A DNA stretch of 64,000 bases from Vreelandella neptunia. GTDB taxonomy: Bacteria > Pseudomonadota > Gammaproteobacteria > Pseudomonadales > Halomonadaceae. Made by a program: the position numbers and the translations under genes. The notes beneath the pieces are model-generated. The model saw only the letters and a list, made by a program, of their open reading frames with translations. It did no database searches and was not told where the DNA came from. Shown piece by piece: positions 48,056-57,278 of the stretch (its first letter is position 1; each line of letters starts with the position of its first letter). The stretch is taken from assembly GCF_022489065.1 (NCBI RefSeq), contig NZ_JAKVTW010000014.1, forward strand, positions 62,001 through 126,000. Reading direction: 5' to 3'.

Positions 48056-48490
48056 ATTAAGCAATTAATCAGCGTCCATGCTGCTGTTTTTCTTCATGAT
48101 GGCACATCGCCCTGAATACGCACCGCAGTCGGTAGGCGTAAGGATCACGATGGTTCCGACCGCCTCGTATTCAAAACAATAATCCAACCGCGAACTTTTC
48201 TCCCCCCGAGGAATTATTATTGGCGCCGGGGTGTACACATTGACTGCTATTGTTGTTGTTAGGATGCAAGTTGTGGTGTACGTCGCGTCCTTATCGGGCT
48301 ACTTACTCTCTTGTTATTGTTCTCAGCGCCTGTGCTGCTTGCGCCTGCAAGTAATGAGATTCAAGCCTATTGTTCTTGTTAGTACCTTTATCTCTACCTG
48401 GCCCTGTTGTTTTTGTTGTGGCTCAGGTGGGGGCGAGGTCATGTTGTTTTTGTTAGCGACCTACCGCTATGCCCAGTTTGTTTTTCTTAC
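48031..48490 (-). ncRNA. crcZ: CrcZ-like Hfq/Crc-sequestering small RNA
   Basis: The cbrB-pcnB gap on the minus strand has no gene but repeats an A-rich 11-mer six times: 48478-48488 (variant AAGAAAAACAA), 48444-48454 and 48407-48417 (AACAAAAACAA), 48370-48380 (AACAAGAACAA), 48311-48321 (AACAATAACAA) and 48250-48260 (AACAACAACAA). A partial seventh is at 48085-48094. These fit the CA motif (AAnAAnAA) bound by Hfq with Crc. A sigma-54 promoter (48501-48516) puts the start near 48490, and a GC-rich hairpin ends it near 48031, giving about 460 nt (P. aeruginosa CrcZ is about 407). Location after cbrB is identical. CbrB is the expected activator. The RNA should soak up Hfq/Crc and relieve catabolite repression. 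Expression and exact ends are inferred. Confidence 0.85.
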
Positions 48491-48500
48491 CCAGTAATAC

Positions 48501-48516
48501 TGCAGGCGGTGTGCCA
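48501..48516 (-). promoter_or_regulatory. Sigma-54 promoter of the CrcZ-like RNA
   Basis: On the minus strand TGGCACACCGCCTGCA carries GG and GC separated by exactly 10 bp, matching the -24/-12 consensus TGGCAC-N5-TTGCA with one change in the -12 part. It is placed so that the transcript would begin at the first CA motif. Confidence 0.82.
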
Positions 48517-48589
48517 CCTATTTGATAAATTATAAATTTCAAAAGGTTGGCGTTTTTTGAAACAGAGAGGAACTTTGCGGTGCTAGAAG

Positions 48590-48640
48590 TGTTACCCCTT
48601 TCGCGTCCGTTTGTGCGTGATATTGTGTGGGAAGGTAACA
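48590..48640 (-). promoter_or_regulatory. Inverted repeat, candidate CbrB upstream activator site
   Basis: TGTTACC (48590-48596) and GGTAACA (48634-48640) form a 7-bp inverted repeat 75-125 bp upstream of the sigma-54 promoter. A further GTAAC-C-GTTAC palindrome lies at 48715-48725. TGTTAC/GTAACA half-sites are, to my memory, those reported for Pseudomonas CbrB, though with a shorter spacer there. Confidence 0.5.
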
Positions 48641-48733
48641 GTGTCAGACAGCGATGAATTTGATGTTTGTTATTTAAAATCAGTGTATTAGACAATGGTC
48701 GTAGGCGCCACTGTGTAACCGTTACCGAGTGCT

Positions 48734-50137
48734 TCAATCTGGGCGCCGGGCGGTTTTTTTACGCGGTATACCCAGCCGTTGGCGCCGCTCCCAAAGGTTT
48801 TTACGGCTAATGCCAAGTTTTTGCGCCAACTCCGTTTCGCTCATTTGGTCTTGGTGCTCGAGCACAAAGTGCTGAAAGTAATCCTCTAGCGAGAGGTCGT
48901 CTTCATTCTCTTCGGCAATTTTATCCGTGCTGACAGCGGCAACTGAATTGTTATTGGTTGGTGCATGAGAGCGAGCAGTGATGGGCGCCAGACCTAAATC
49001 ATCCGGGTGTATGAGGTGTCCCTCAGCGAGAATGACGCCGCGCTCAAGAGCGTTTTCCAGTTCACGAACATTGCCGGGCCATGGGTAGTCGCGTAAATCC
49101 TGGCGGGCCGCACGGGATAGGCGAAGCCCCGTGCGCTCATGTCGTTTACATGCTTTATCGAGCAGAATGTCGGCGATTTCGAGCACATCGTCTTCGCGTT
49201 CGCGCAGCGGCGGCAGCTCGATCTGCATGACGTTCAGTCGGTAATAAAGATCGAGGCGGAACTCGCCGGTTTTTGACAGCGCCCGCAGGTCACGGTGGGT
49301 GGCGGCAATCAGGCGAACGTTAACGTGGCGGGTTTCTACCGAGCCAATTTTACGAATTTCGCCCTCTTGAAGAACGCGCAACAGCCGCGCCTGGGCATCC
49401 AGGGGCAGCTCGCCAATTTCGTCCAAAAATAGCGTGCCGCCATCGGCAGCTTCGACCAAGCCGGTGCGCGCAGCGCTGGCGCCGGTAAAGGCGCCTTTTT
49501 CATGACCGAACAGTTCAGACTCAATCAGCGTTTCTGGAATCGCCGCGCAGTTAACGCTGATTAGCGGCGCTTTAGCGCGTTTGCTCTGCTGGTGTATGGC
49601 CCGTGCGACAAGCTCTTTCCCCGTACCCGACTCGCCCAGAATCAGTACGGTCACATCCGCTGGCGCTGTTTTGCGAATACGGGTGTAAACAAGCTGCATG
49701 GCCTCGCAGTTGCCGATCATGGTTTGTCGGCTGCCGCCGGCATCGGTGATATCCGGTGGAGGACTCTGCTGCATCGACTGCTTGTGGAGGATGCGCTCGA
49801 CGGTTTCCAGTAGCTCTGCGTGGTCAAACGGCTTGGCAACGTAGTCCACAGCGCCCTGTTTGAGCGCTTCCACCGCAGAACGCATGCTGGCGTAGCTGGT
49901 CATGATCAGTACCGGCACTGGCGCTGCAGCAGCGATCAAGGAGGTGCCTGGTTCACCCGGCAAGCGAAGGTCACTGATGATGAGATCAAACCCTTTGGGT
50001 TCAAGCTGGCAGGCTTCTTCAGCGCTACCTGCTTCGCTGACCGTGTAGTCATGGCGTTCCAGCAGTCGCTTCAGCGCACTGCGAATAATCGCTTCATCTT
50101 CAACAATCAGAATCCTGGGCATGGGTTGGCTGATCAT
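48734..50137 (-). CDS. cbrB: Sigma-54-dependent response regulator CbrB
   Basis: A 467-residue NtrC-family regulator. The receiver domain (about 7-120) has the acidic pocket at Asp14 and the phosphoacceptor Asp56 (IISDLRLPG). The AAA+ domain has Walker A GESGTGKE and the sigma-54 contact motif GAFTGA. A Fis-type helix-turn-helix is at the C-terminus ([21 protein letters not shown]). The ATG lies inside the end of cbrA (38-bp overlap), so the pair is coupled. It should activate the crcZ-like promoter just downstream. Assignment as CbrB and not NtrC rests on CbrA and synteny. Confidence 0.92.
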   Translation of the reverse strand: MISQPMPRILIVEDEAIIRSALKRLLERHDYTVSEAGSAEEACQLEPKGFDLIISDLRLPGEPGTSLIAAAAPVPVLIMTSYASMRSAVEALKQGAVDYVAKPFDHAELLETVERILHKQSMQQSPPPDITDAGGSRQTMIGNCEAMQLVYTRIRKTAPADVTVLILGESGTGKELVARAIHQQSKRAKAPLISVNCAAIPETLIESELFGHEKGAFTGASAARTGLVEAADGGTLFLDEIGELPLDAQARLLRVLQEGEIRKIGSVETRHVNVRLIAATHRDLRALSKTGEFRLDLYYRLNVMQIELPPLREREDDVLEIADILLDKACKRHERTGLRLSRAARQDLRDYPWPGNVRELENALERGVILAEGHLIHPDDLGLAPITARSHAPTNNNSVAAVSTDKIAEENEDDLSLEDYFQHFVLEHQDQMSETELAQKLGISRKNLWERRQRLGIPRKKTARRPD

Positions 50138-53060
50138 CCTGTTGGTAAAGCGGCAGCCATAATGTAATGGCGGTACCGCGAGGCTGTCCGGGCGGTGGCG
50201 AGGCCACGTCTATTTTACCCTGGTGCTCATTGATAATCTGATAAGCCAGTGAAAGACCCAGACCGGTGCCTTCGCCTGCTGGCTTGGTGGTGGTAAAGGG
50301 CTCAAATAAGTGGTCGCGCACCCGTGGATCGATACCCTGACCGTTGTCTGTCACCCGCCACCAGGCAAGCTGTTCATCGCGTCCTGCATCAATATTCACC
50401 AGCCCGCCTTGGCCGCAGGCATCTCGGGCATTGCTGAGTAGATTGACCATTACCTGGGTTAACCGCTGAGCATCACCGCGGACCACCAAATCGTTGGGCG
50501 TCTCATTGGTTAAGGTAACATCCTCTCCCGAGCGGGCGAGGTGGATCAAGTGCAACGCATCTTCGCTAATCGATGATAGTGCCACGGGAGAGGCTGGGAG
50601 TGGCACTGCTTGCCGCCCACCATGAGCAAAGCCGACCAATGAGTTGACGATTTTCGTCACTCGTTGGGTTAACTGTTGGATCTGATCGGCTGTTTCCAAC
50701 AGGGCAGGGTCATCGGTGTCGTAGCGTAGGTTCTGAGCCAAGGACGAGATGCCGGTAATGGGGTTGCCAATTTCATGGGCGACCCCGGCAGCCAACTGGC
50801 CAATGGAGGCGAGGCGCGCCGCATGCACCAGCTCATCTTCCAGCCACTTCATTTCGGTATGGTCTTCAATCAAAATGACGCTGCCACCACGGCTGTCATG
50901 GCCGCTGAGAATAGCTTTATGCAGGGTCAGAAAGTAATCCTTGCCGTGCAGCGTCACCGCTTGTTTGTAGAGTGGGCCTGGGGTCGCATCTAGGACGCTG
51001 CCCAAAAGCCGGGGCCAGGGAGCGGGCAGGCTATCCCGGCGCGAGCCGATCACGCTTTCACCGCTAATCCCCGAGAGCTGCGAGAGCGCCTGATTCCACA
51101 TTAGTAGTTCATCGTCATCGCCTAGCACGCACAGCCCGACGGGCAGATAGGCCAGGGTTTGGCGGTGGTGGCGGCGCAAGCCGTCGAGTTCCCGGGCTAA
51201 CCCCGTTAGCCGTGAGCGGTAGGCTTCTAAACGGCTCTCGACAAAGTGAATATCGTCGGTTTCCGGGGCGTCATCGTGGCGATAGGGCAGGTAGCGGTCG
51301 ACAATATCCCGGGCTACCGACGGGCCCATTAAACCTGACAAGTTCGCCTGAATGCGGTCACGTAAGCGGCGCAGTGCGTAGGGTCGGCGCTCCTGGGGCG
51401 TTAAGTTGAGTGCTTTCAAGGCACGGGCAACTTCTCGGCTGGCCGCTTCATCGCCGAGTGCCTGGGCTAAGTGCGCGGAAAAGTCGCTAGCGGTGGCGGC
51501 TTCTAAGGGGAAACGTTTGGAGCGGATAACCGCATCTACGGAGCACGCCTCTGCGGCGGACTGCTCACCTTCTGAAATACTCGTGAACAGCGATATCACG
51601 ATCATCAGCAGAATATTGACCGCTAATGACAACAGCGTGACGTTGTACCACAGTGGCGCATCGGCGGCGGTGAACGGCGTAAAGGGTAGCACTGGCGCAG
51701 GCAGGGAGAGCATAAGCGGCAGCCATAAGCCCCATAGCCAGACGCTGACGCCTGCGACCAAGCCAACAATCATGCCTTTACGGTTAGCGCCCGGCCAATA
51801 GAGCAGTGCCAGCATGCCGGGCAGGCACTGAGCCATGCCCACAAACGCAGCTAACCCAAGGCCGATTAAGCCGTGGTGGCGGCCTACCCACTGGTAAAAC
51901 AGCCAGCCACCGATAATCACCGCAACGACTAAGCCGCGGCGTAGCCATAGCAGCCAGCCGTAAAGGTCACTGCGCGCTTCCGGGGGCCTGGCTACCAGCA
52001 CAATATGGTTGAGCACCATGCCGGAGAGCGCTAATGCAATCATTATCATGGTGCCGCTGGCAGCCGCTAGGCCGCCGATAAAGGCCAGCGCCCCCACCCA
52101 CCAATGCTCGGTCATCATGTACGCCGCATAGGCGGCAATAGGTATATCGGGATTAACCGATTGAGCCGCCCACCAGATCAGTGGCACTGGCAGTGCCATG
52201 AGGAGTAGAAAAAGCGGCAGCGCCCAGCTCGCCTGTAGAAGGGTGTGCCGCGAAAGACTCTCCGCGAAGCTGATATGAAACAGATGCGGCATCATAAACG
52301 CCGCGGCAAAAAACAGCAGTAGCAAAGTCCGCCACTGGGCAGGGTCAAACTTGGGCGTCTGTTGCTGAAGTAACGCACCTGGCCCCTCAAGCCATTGCTG
52401 AAGATCGCCGGGTCCGTCAAACACCATCCACAGTGCCACCGCACCAAGCCCTAGCATGGCCAGCAGTTTAACGATGGACTCAAAGGCGATAGCGCTGAGT
52501 AGGGTGTCGTGTCGGCCGTGCGACTGGCTGTGACGAGCGCCGAAAACCACCGCGAAGGCGGCTATGACCACACAGAAAAGCAGCGCAACGCTGCCCCCTG
52601 CTTGGCTTGCGGTCATGATATTGATGGCATGACTCAGAGTTTGGACCTGAATGCCCAATAGCGGCAGCACTGCCAGCAGGCTGACTAACGTGACCAGCGT
52701 GCCTGCCCAGCGGGAACGAAAACGAAAGGCAAACAGATCCGCCAGCGAAGATAGCTGATAGGTGCGGGTAATGCGCTGGATGGGCACCAGCAGCACAGGA
52801 GCAAGTAAGAAAGCGCCCGCCGCACCAAGGTAGTAGGCAAGGTAGCCAAACCCTGCATTAGCGGCCATTTCCACACTGCCGTAGATTGCCCAGGCGCTGG
52901 CGTAAACGCCGAGAGCAAGGGTGTAAACAATCGGGTGGCGGGTAATATGCACCGGCACCCAGCCTCGCTCTACCGCAAAACCGCAGCCAAACAGCAGCGC
53001 TAAATACCCCAGCCCCAGCAGTAGGACGCCGACTATCTCAACGTTCATCTCAACGTTCAT
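50100..53060 (-). CDS. cbrA: Sensor histidine kinase CbrA with SLC5/SSS-like transporter domain
   Basis: A 986-residue membrane kinase. The first half (about 1-500) has some 13 hydrophobic segments of the sodium:solute symporter type. A linker and a PAS-like region (about 620-730) follow. The HisKA box [17 protein letters not shown] puts the phospho-His at about 762. The ATPase domain has N ([10 protein letters not shown]), G1 (DNGQGID) and G2 ([12 protein letters not shown]) boxes. Pseudomonas CbrA has this fusion and binds or transports histidine. ATG 53060 follows GAGGAAG; a second ATG at 53048 comes from a 12-bp duplication. It overlaps the cbrX-like gene by 11 bp and cbrB by 38 bp. Confidence 0.93.
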   Translation of the reverse strand: MNVEMNVEIVGVLLLGLGYLALLFGCGFAVERGWVPVHITRHPIVYTLALGVYASAWAIYGSVEMAANAGFGYLAYYLGAAGAFLLAPVLLVPIQRITRTYQLSSLADLFAFRFRSRWAGTLVTLVSLLAVLPLLGIQVQTLSHAINIMTASQAGGSVALLFCVVIAAFAVVFGARHSQSHGRHDTLLSAIAFESIVKLLAMLGLGAVALWMVFDGPGDLQQWLEGPGALLQQQTPKFDPAQWRTLLLLFFAAAFMMPHLFHISFAESLSRHTLLQASWALPLFLLLMALPVPLIWWAAQSVNPDIPIAAYAAYMMTEHWWVGALAFIGGLAAASGTMIMIALALSGMVLNHIVLVARPPEARSDLYGWLLWLRRGLVVAVIIGGWLFYQWVGRHHGLIGLGLAAFVGMAQCLPGMLALLYWPGANRKGMIVGLVAGVSVWLWGLWLPLMLSLPAPVLPFTPFTAADAPLWYNVTLLSLAVNILLMIVISLFTSISEGEQSAAEACSVDAVIRSKRFPLEAATASDFSAHLAQALGDEAASREVARALKALNLTPQERRPYALRRLRDRIQANLSGLMGPSVARDIVDRYLPYRHDDAPETDDIHFVESRLEAYRSRLTGLARELDGLRRHHRQTLAYLPVGLCVLGDDDELLMWNQALSQLSGISGESVIGSRRDSLPAPWPRLLGSVLDATPGPLYKQAVTLHGKDYFLTLHKAILSGHDSRGGSVILIEDHTEMKWLEDELVHAARLASIGQLAAGVAHEIGNPITGISSLAQNLRYDTDDPALLETADQIQQLTQRVTKIVNSLVGFAHGGRQAVPLPASPVALSSISEDALHLIHLARSGEDVTLTNETPNDLVVRGDAQRLTQVMVNLLSNARDACGQGGLVNIDAGRDEQLAWWRVTDNGQGIDPRVRDHLFEPFTTTKPAGEGTGLGLSLAYQIINEHQGKIDVASPPPGQPRGTAITLWLPLYQQDDQPTHAQDSDC
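53037..53060 (-). repeat. 12-bp tandem duplication at the cbrA start
   Basis: On the minus strand ATGAACGTTGAG occurs twice in direct succession, giving the N-terminus MNVEMNVE and two in-frame ATGs. The first copy also contains the TGA stop of the upstream cbrX-like gene. Confidence 0.85.
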
Positions 53061-53226
53061 CAAGCTTCCTCTTCTGCTCCAGCCAGAGGGTTAACGCAAT
53101 CAAGCCGCCCCATATCGCAAATGGCCGGTACCAGGCAGACTCAGGATCACTCCAGCCATTCATCAGCAGTGGCGAGAGCAGGTAGCCGCCAAACACCAAA
53201 AACAGCATGATGCGATAGACGTACAT
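53050..53226 (-). CDS. cbrX: Small membrane protein CbrX-like, coupled to cbrA
   Basis: A 58-residue frame from ATG 53226 (AGGAG 6 nt upstream) to TGA 53050-53052. It has two hydrophobic segments: one near 6-21 (IMLFLVFGGYLLSPLL) and one near 37-49 (FAIWGGLIALTLW). The C-terminus is basic (EQKRKLDER). It overlaps the cbrA start by 11 bp, a strong sign of translational coupling. A small gene in this exact place, named cbrX, has been described for Pseudomonas and coupled to cbrA expression. Sequence similarity to that protein could not be tested. Confidence 0.8.
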   Translation of the reverse strand: MYVYRIMLFLVFGGYLLSPLLMNGWSDPESAWYRPFAIWGGLIALTLWLEQKRKLDER

Positions 53227-53227
53227 A

Positions 53228-54169
53228 TCAATCTCCTGCTGAACGTAAAGAGGGAGTTAAGCGGTGTGCCGTAGGCCGTAGCCGCGCCAATGACCAGTTT
53301 GCTACCGCCCAGTGTAACTGAGTCGCCGGGGGCTCGGAGGCAAGTTCCTGGGGTGGCGTTTGATCAAGTGCTTCCAGCGCTTGAAAGAGCTGCTGGCGCA
53401 CTTCCTGTTCGTCTTCTACCAGGGCCGGAGCCAGGTTTTGCTTTGAGAGCTTTTGCCCTTCAGCGGTAACGACGAGCGGCAAGTGCAGGTAGCGCGGCTG
53501 CGACAGTTGAAGCGCGCTCTGTAGTTGGCGCTGCCAAGGGGTGTTGTCGAGCAAATCGAGCCCGCGTACCACATCGGTAATCTGCTGATCGGCGTCATCC
53601 ACTACGACGGCTAGCTGATACGCCCATAGGCCATCTTTACGCTTTAATACCACATCGCCAAGTTCAGCGGGGTCAAACTGTTGTTCGCCGAACAGCCGGT
53701 CTTGCCAAAGGATAGGGCGCTCGCCAAGGTCGCTGCGCAGCCGCCAGGCCACCGGTTTATTCGCATCGCAAATGCTATTACGGCACCAGCCAGGGTAAAT
53801 ATCAAACCCTTGCCACTGCTTACGCGAACAGCTGCAGGGGTAGGCAAGATCTAGCTGTATCAGCCGATCTAAAGCGTGTTGATAAGCATCGCCACGGGCG
53901 TGCTGCCACATGACTTCCTCATCCCACTCAAGACCAAAGGTTTCCAGCTGGCGCAAAATGGTGCTCGCCGCACCTTCAGGGCAGCGGGGTGGGTCAATAT
54001 CTTCAATACGCACCAGCCACTGCCCATTGGCCGCGCGGGCATCTAAATAGCTGCCTAGGGCGGCGACCAGTGAGCCAAAGTGCAGCGGGCCAGAGGGCGT
54101 AGGCGCAAAGCGGCCACGATAGCGAGCAGAATTCTTCATAGTAGCGTCGTTGTAGGAAGCTTTCGTCAT
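53228..54169 (-). CDS. gluQ: Glutamyl-Q tRNA(Asp) synthetase
   Basis: A 313-residue truncated glutamyl-tRNA synthetase paralogue that attaches Glu to queuosine in tRNA-Asp. The HIGH-like motif is RFAPTPSGPLHFGSL, the KMSKS-like motif KLSKQN, and a zinc site is suggested by CSCSRK with IYPGWCRN. It lacks an anticodon-binding domain, as expected. ATG 54139 (MKNSARYRG) is an alternative start closer to relatives. It lies directly upstream of cbrX and downstream of dksA, the Pseudomonas order. Confidence 0.95.
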   Translation of the reverse strand: MTKASYNDATMKNSARYRGRFAPTPSGPLHFGSLVAALGSYLDARAANGQWLVRIEDIDPPRCPEGAASTILRQLETFGLEWDEEVMWQHARGDAYQHALDRLIQLDLAYPCSCSRKQWQGFDIYPGWCRNSICDANKPVAWRLRSDLGERPILWQDRLFGEQQFDPAELGDVVLKRKDGLWAYQLAVVVDDADQQITDVVRGLDLLDNTPWQRQLQSALQLSQPRYLHLPLVVTAEGQKLSKQNLAPALVEDEQEVRQQLFQALEALDQTPPQELASEPPATQLHWAVANWSLARLRPTAHRLTPSLRSAGD

Positions 54170-54184
54170 GCAAAAAGGTCATTA

Positions 54185-54212
54185 ACAAAAACGGGCACCC
54201 TAAGGTGCCCGC
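54185..54212 (-). terminator. Intrinsic terminator after dksA
   Basis: Stem CGGGCACC (54192-54199) pairs with GGTGCCCG (54204-54211). On the minus strand TTTTT follows. It separates dksA from gluQ. Confidence 0.88.
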
Positions 54213-54238
54213 GTTCGAATAGAACGTTCTTTTAGCGC

Positions 54239-54676
54239 TCAGCCGCCAAGCTGTTTTTCTTTTAGTTCTGCCAAGGTTTTGCAATCCACGCAGAGCGTAG
54301 CGGTGGGGCGAGCTTCTAAACGACGGATGCCGATTTCAACGCCGCAGGCTTCGCAGAAACCGTAATCGTCATCATCGATATTATCCAACGTCTCGTTAAT
54401 TTTCTTAAGCAGCTTACGCTCGCGATCCCGGGTGCGCAGTTCCAGGCTAAAGCCCTCTTCCTGGGTAGCGCGGTCGGCGGGGTCGGCGTAGTTATTCGCA
54501 TCTTCCTGCAGGTGGCGTACGGTACGATCCACCTCTTCCATGAGATCTTGTTTCCAATCCAGCAGCAGCTGACGGAAGTGCGCTAGCTGCTGCTCGTTCA
54601 TATACTCTTCACCCGGCGCTGGCTCATACGGGGTGAAGGACTTGGACGCTTCCGTTTTCTTTTCTGCTACTGGCAT
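54239..54676 (-). CDS. dksA: RNA polymerase-binding transcription factor DksA
   Basis: A 145-residue factor that enters the polymerase secondary channel and works with ppGpp in the stringent response. The coiled-coil tip is DPADRATQEE, with the conserved Asp-Asp-Ala positions. The four-cysteine zinc finger is CEACG...CVDC. ATG 54676 gives MPVAEKKTEASKSF; the frame is open upstream but the extra part is unlike the family. A terminator follows. Confidence 0.97.
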   Translation of the reverse strand: MPVAEKKTEASKSFTPYEPAPGEEYMNEQQLAHFRQLLLDWKQDLMEEVDRTVRHLQEDANNYADPADRATQEEGFSLELRTRDRERKLLKKINETLDNIDDDDYGFCEACGVEIGIRRLEARPTATLCVDCKTLAELKEKQLGG

Positions 54677-54873
54677 GGGACTGCCCCTTACATATGTGAC
54701 TACTGATCGACCATGAGCGTATGTCACGATCTCACGCCAAAGGGATGCTTGTTTAGCTGAAAAATGACTAGGTTGCAAGCATAATGGTGCACTTTCTACG
54801 ATAGTAGTGCCTCGAATATGACTAGGGCCATGTTTTAGTTATCGTTTAATAAAGAGTAGATCAAGGAGCCATT

Positions 54874-56034
54874 ATGGCCTGGAATTCGCGTGTCGATCAC
54901 GTTGCCCCTTTTCGGGTCATGCATTTGTTGGAAATGGCCCAGGCGCGGGAAGCTGCTGGTTTTGATGTGATTCATCTGGAAGTGGGTGAACCCGATTTTG
55001 CCACCCCTGAGCCGATCATTGCAGCAGGGCAAGCGGCGCTTGCCAATGGTCATACTCGTTATACACCCGCGGCCGGCTTGCCCGCGCTTCGCCAGGCCAT
55101 TGCCGGGCACTACGCTGAGCACTTTAACGCCACGGTAGATCCAGCGCGTATTTTAGTAACGCCCGGTGCTTCAGGGGCGCTGATGTTGGCCAGCCAGCTA
55201 TTAGTTGAAAGTGGCTCACGAGTGCTGATGGCTGACCCAAACTATCCTTGTAACCGCCATTTTATGGCCTTGGCGGGCGCCGAGATTGATGCAGTCTCCG
55301 TGGGGCGTGAGAGCGGCTGGCAATTGGATGCCGCCTTGGTGGCGCAGCATTGGCGTGAGAAGACGAGCCTAGCGATGCTGGCATCGCCCTCTAACCCCAC
55401 CGGCCATACGCTTAGCGCTGAGCAACTTGCTGCTGTGATGGCCGCTGTTGCTGAGCGCCAAGGCGAGGTGATCGTCGATGAGATTTATCAGGGCCTTAAC
55501 TACGACGATGCGCCGCTCTCGGCGACTTCGCTCTCAGACAGTGCTTTTGTGGTGAATAGCTTCTCAAAATATTTCGGCATGACCGGTTGGCGCTTGGGCT
55601 GGCTGGTGGCGCCTGAGCATGCGGTAGAGCCATTAACCCGACTGGCGCAGAATATGTTCCTTGCCGCACCGACGCCTTCACAGCATGCCGCTCTGGCAGC
55701 ATTTACGCCGGAATGCCGGGGGATTCTCGAACAGCGTCGCGAAACGCTTAAAGAGCGCCGTCAGGTGCTTTTAGAGGGCTTGGCAGGCTTAGGGCTGGCG
55801 CCGGATCTGCCGCCACAAGGGGCGTTCTATTTATGGCTGGATATCTCCCGCTACAGCCGCGATAGCCAATCCTTCTGTGAGCGCCTGCTGCTGGAAGAGA
55901 ACGTGGCGATTACCCCCGGTATTGATTTTGCCGTGCGTGGCGGCGAACACCATGTGCGTATTGCCTTCACCAATGATGTGGCCCGCCTGGAAGAGGCGGT
56001 GGCGCGGATTACCCGCTTTGTGGGCAGGCTGTGA
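54874..56034 (+). CDS. PLP-dependent class I/II aminotransferase
   Basis: A 386-residue fold-type I aminotransferase. The PLP lysine is Lys232 in NSFSKYFGMTGWRLGW. The active-site SPSNPTGH loop and the C-terminal HHVRIAFTND substrate Arg region are visible. The N-terminal LEVGEPDFATPEP is typical of aspartate/aromatic-type enzymes. It is expected to transfer amino groups between an amino acid and 2-oxoglutarate; exact specificity is unclear. AAGGAG precedes the ATG. Its stop overlaps sfsA by one base. The placement beside dksA is shared with Pseudomonas. Confidence 0.92.
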   Translation: MAWNSRVDHVAPFRVMHLLEMAQAREAAGFDVIHLEVGEPDFATPEPIIAAGQAALANGHTRYTPAAGLPALRQAIAGHYAEHFNATVDPARILVTPGASGALMLASQLLVESGSRVLMADPNYPCNRHFMALAGAEIDAVSVGRESGWQLDAALVAQHWREKTSLAMLASPSNPTGHTLSAEQLAAVMAAVAERQGEVIVDEIYQGLNYDDAPLSATSLSDSAFVVNSFSKYFGMTGWRLGWLVAPEHAVEPLTRLAQNMFLAAPTPSQHAALAAFTPECRGILEQRRETLKERRQVLLEGLAGLGLAPDLPPQGAFYLWLDISRYSRDSQSFCERLLLEENVAITPGIDFAVRGGEHHVRIAFTNDVARLEEAVARITRFVGRL

Positions 56035-56762
56035 TGCTGGGCTATCCAGCGCTTGTACCGGGCATACTGCTCAAGCGCTATAAACGGTTTCTTGCCGATG
56101 TCCTGTTGGACGATGGCCGCGAGGTGGTCGCTCACTGTCCCAATACCGGCTCGATGAAAGCAGTGAACGTGCCAGGATGTCGTGTGTGGCTGTCACCCAG
56201 CGATAACCCTAAGCGCAAGCTGGCCTGGACCTGGGAATTTATCGAACTCCCGCAAGCTGATGGGCAGGTGGCGCTCGCCTCGGTGCATACTGGCCGGGCC
56301 AATCGCATTGTTGAAGCGGCGCTGGAGGCGGGGGCTTTGGCACCGTTGGCAGGCTATGCCACCTTGCGCCGGGAAGTGAAAGTAGCCGATGCCCGCCTCG
56401 ATTTTAGGCTGGATGATCCAGAGCGGGGGCGGGCGTATATCGAGGTGAAGCAGGTCACCCTAAAAGAGCCGAACGGCCATGGCTACTTTCCTGACTCGGT
56501 GAGCGTGCGCGGCACCAAGCATCTGCATTTATTGCGAGTGCTTGCGGAGCAGGGCGAACGGGCGGTGCTGCTGTTTTGTGTCGCCCATGAAAGCATTGCT
56601 GACGTGGCCGCCGCTGCGCATATTGACGCGACTTACGCGGCAGCCCTGGCGGAGGCTGCGGCCAGCGGGGTGGAAGTGCTGGCCTATGGTATTGACGTGA
56701 TCCGGGAGCAACAGCGCCCCATTGGAGTGCGGTTAACCCGCAGCCTGCCTGTCCGTGTGTAG
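56034..56762 (+). CDS. sfsA: SfsA family DNA-binding protein (sugar fermentation stimulation)
   Basis: A 242-residue protein of the SfsA family, originally found as a stimulator of maltose gene expression and with reported nonspecific DNA or nucleotide binding and a nuclease-like core. Motifs are HCPNTGSMKAVNVPG, the acidic VADARLDFRLDD and YIEVKQVTL, and FPDSVSVRGTKHL. The ATG overlaps the aminotransferase stop (TGATG); an in-frame GTG lies one codon earlier. The physiological role is unsettled. Confidence 0.93.
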   Translation: MLGYPALVPGILLKRYKRFLADVLLDDGREVVAHCPNTGSMKAVNVPGCRVWLSPSDNPKRKLAWTWEFIELPQADGQVALASVHTGRANRIVEAALEAGALAPLAGYATLRREVKVADARLDFRLDDPERGRAYIEVKQVTLKEPNGHGYFPDSVSVRGTKHLHLLRVLAEQGERAVLLFCVAHESIADVAAAAHIDATYAAALAEAAASGVEVLAYGIDVIREQQRPIGVRLTRSLPVRV

Positions 56763-56763
56763 T

Positions 56764-56786
56764 TAGGGCTTAGAAATAGGGCTTAG
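56764..56786. repeat. 13-bp direct repeat between sfsA and the DUF4426 gene
   Basis: TAGGGCTTAG occurs at 56764-56773 and again at 56777-56786. The second copy includes the stop codon of the convergent DUF4426 gene. Confidence 0.5.
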
Positions 56787-57232
56787 CGATCAATATAAAA
56801 ACGCTGAATAAAGTTCACCGGTTCGGGAGCGGCGTTGCGGTCGTAGCGAACGCTTAACTCAAAGCGCATGCTTTCATCTTCGCGCATGGTAAAGGGCGCC
56901 AAGTGGTAGGTGGCATCGCCGTCGTGCACGGTGCGAAAGCTAAGCGACTCCTGGGCGCCCGTTAAGCCGCTCACATGGCCCTGCACGCTGGCGTTAACGG
57001 GCCGGGTGCTGCCATCCTCCTGACGCTCGCGAACACTCACATTGACCAGGCCGCGGTTAGCGCTGCGCTGAAGATTGTTCGCTTGGGCCACTTCCGGGGT
57101 CAAAAAGCTGCTGTTCACTGCGCTGTAGTGAATTTCGTAATCGCCAACCTGGGCGAACTGTTCTGCGTAGGCTGCAGTGGTGGCGAAGAGCGTGCCGATA
57201 AGGGCGGCGCTGATGATTAGGCGGCGTAACAT
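56783..57232 (-). CDS. DUF4426 periplasmic protein
   Basis: A 149-residue exported protein of unknown function. ATG 57232 gives a clear signal peptide ending near AYA (20-22), with GGAG well placed upstream; the frame opens further but that part lacks a signal. The mature part (EQFAQVGDYEIHYSAVNSSFL) is beta-rich. It lies downstream of metX-metW, a grouping kept in Pseudomonas (metX-metW-DUF4426). Confidence 0.85.
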   Translation of the reverse strand: MLRRLIISAALIGTLFATTAAYAEQFAQVGDYEIHYSAVNSSFLTPEVAQANNLQRSANRGLVNVSVRERQEDGSTRPVNASVQGHVSGLTGAQESLSFRTVHDGDATYHLAPFTMREDESMRFELSVRYDRNAAPEPVNFIQRFYIDR

Positions 57233-57278
57233 GGGCGTGTCTCCATAAATCGTCATAAGCCAGGGCAAACGTATCAAC

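Noticed and set aside
48231..48497. An 88-codon plus-strand frame rich in Val, Leu and Cys between pcnB and cbrB
   Set aside because: It is antisense to the repeated A-rich motifs of the CrcZ-like RNA; the TTGTT runs create the hydrophobic codons. No ribosome site or family match is seen.
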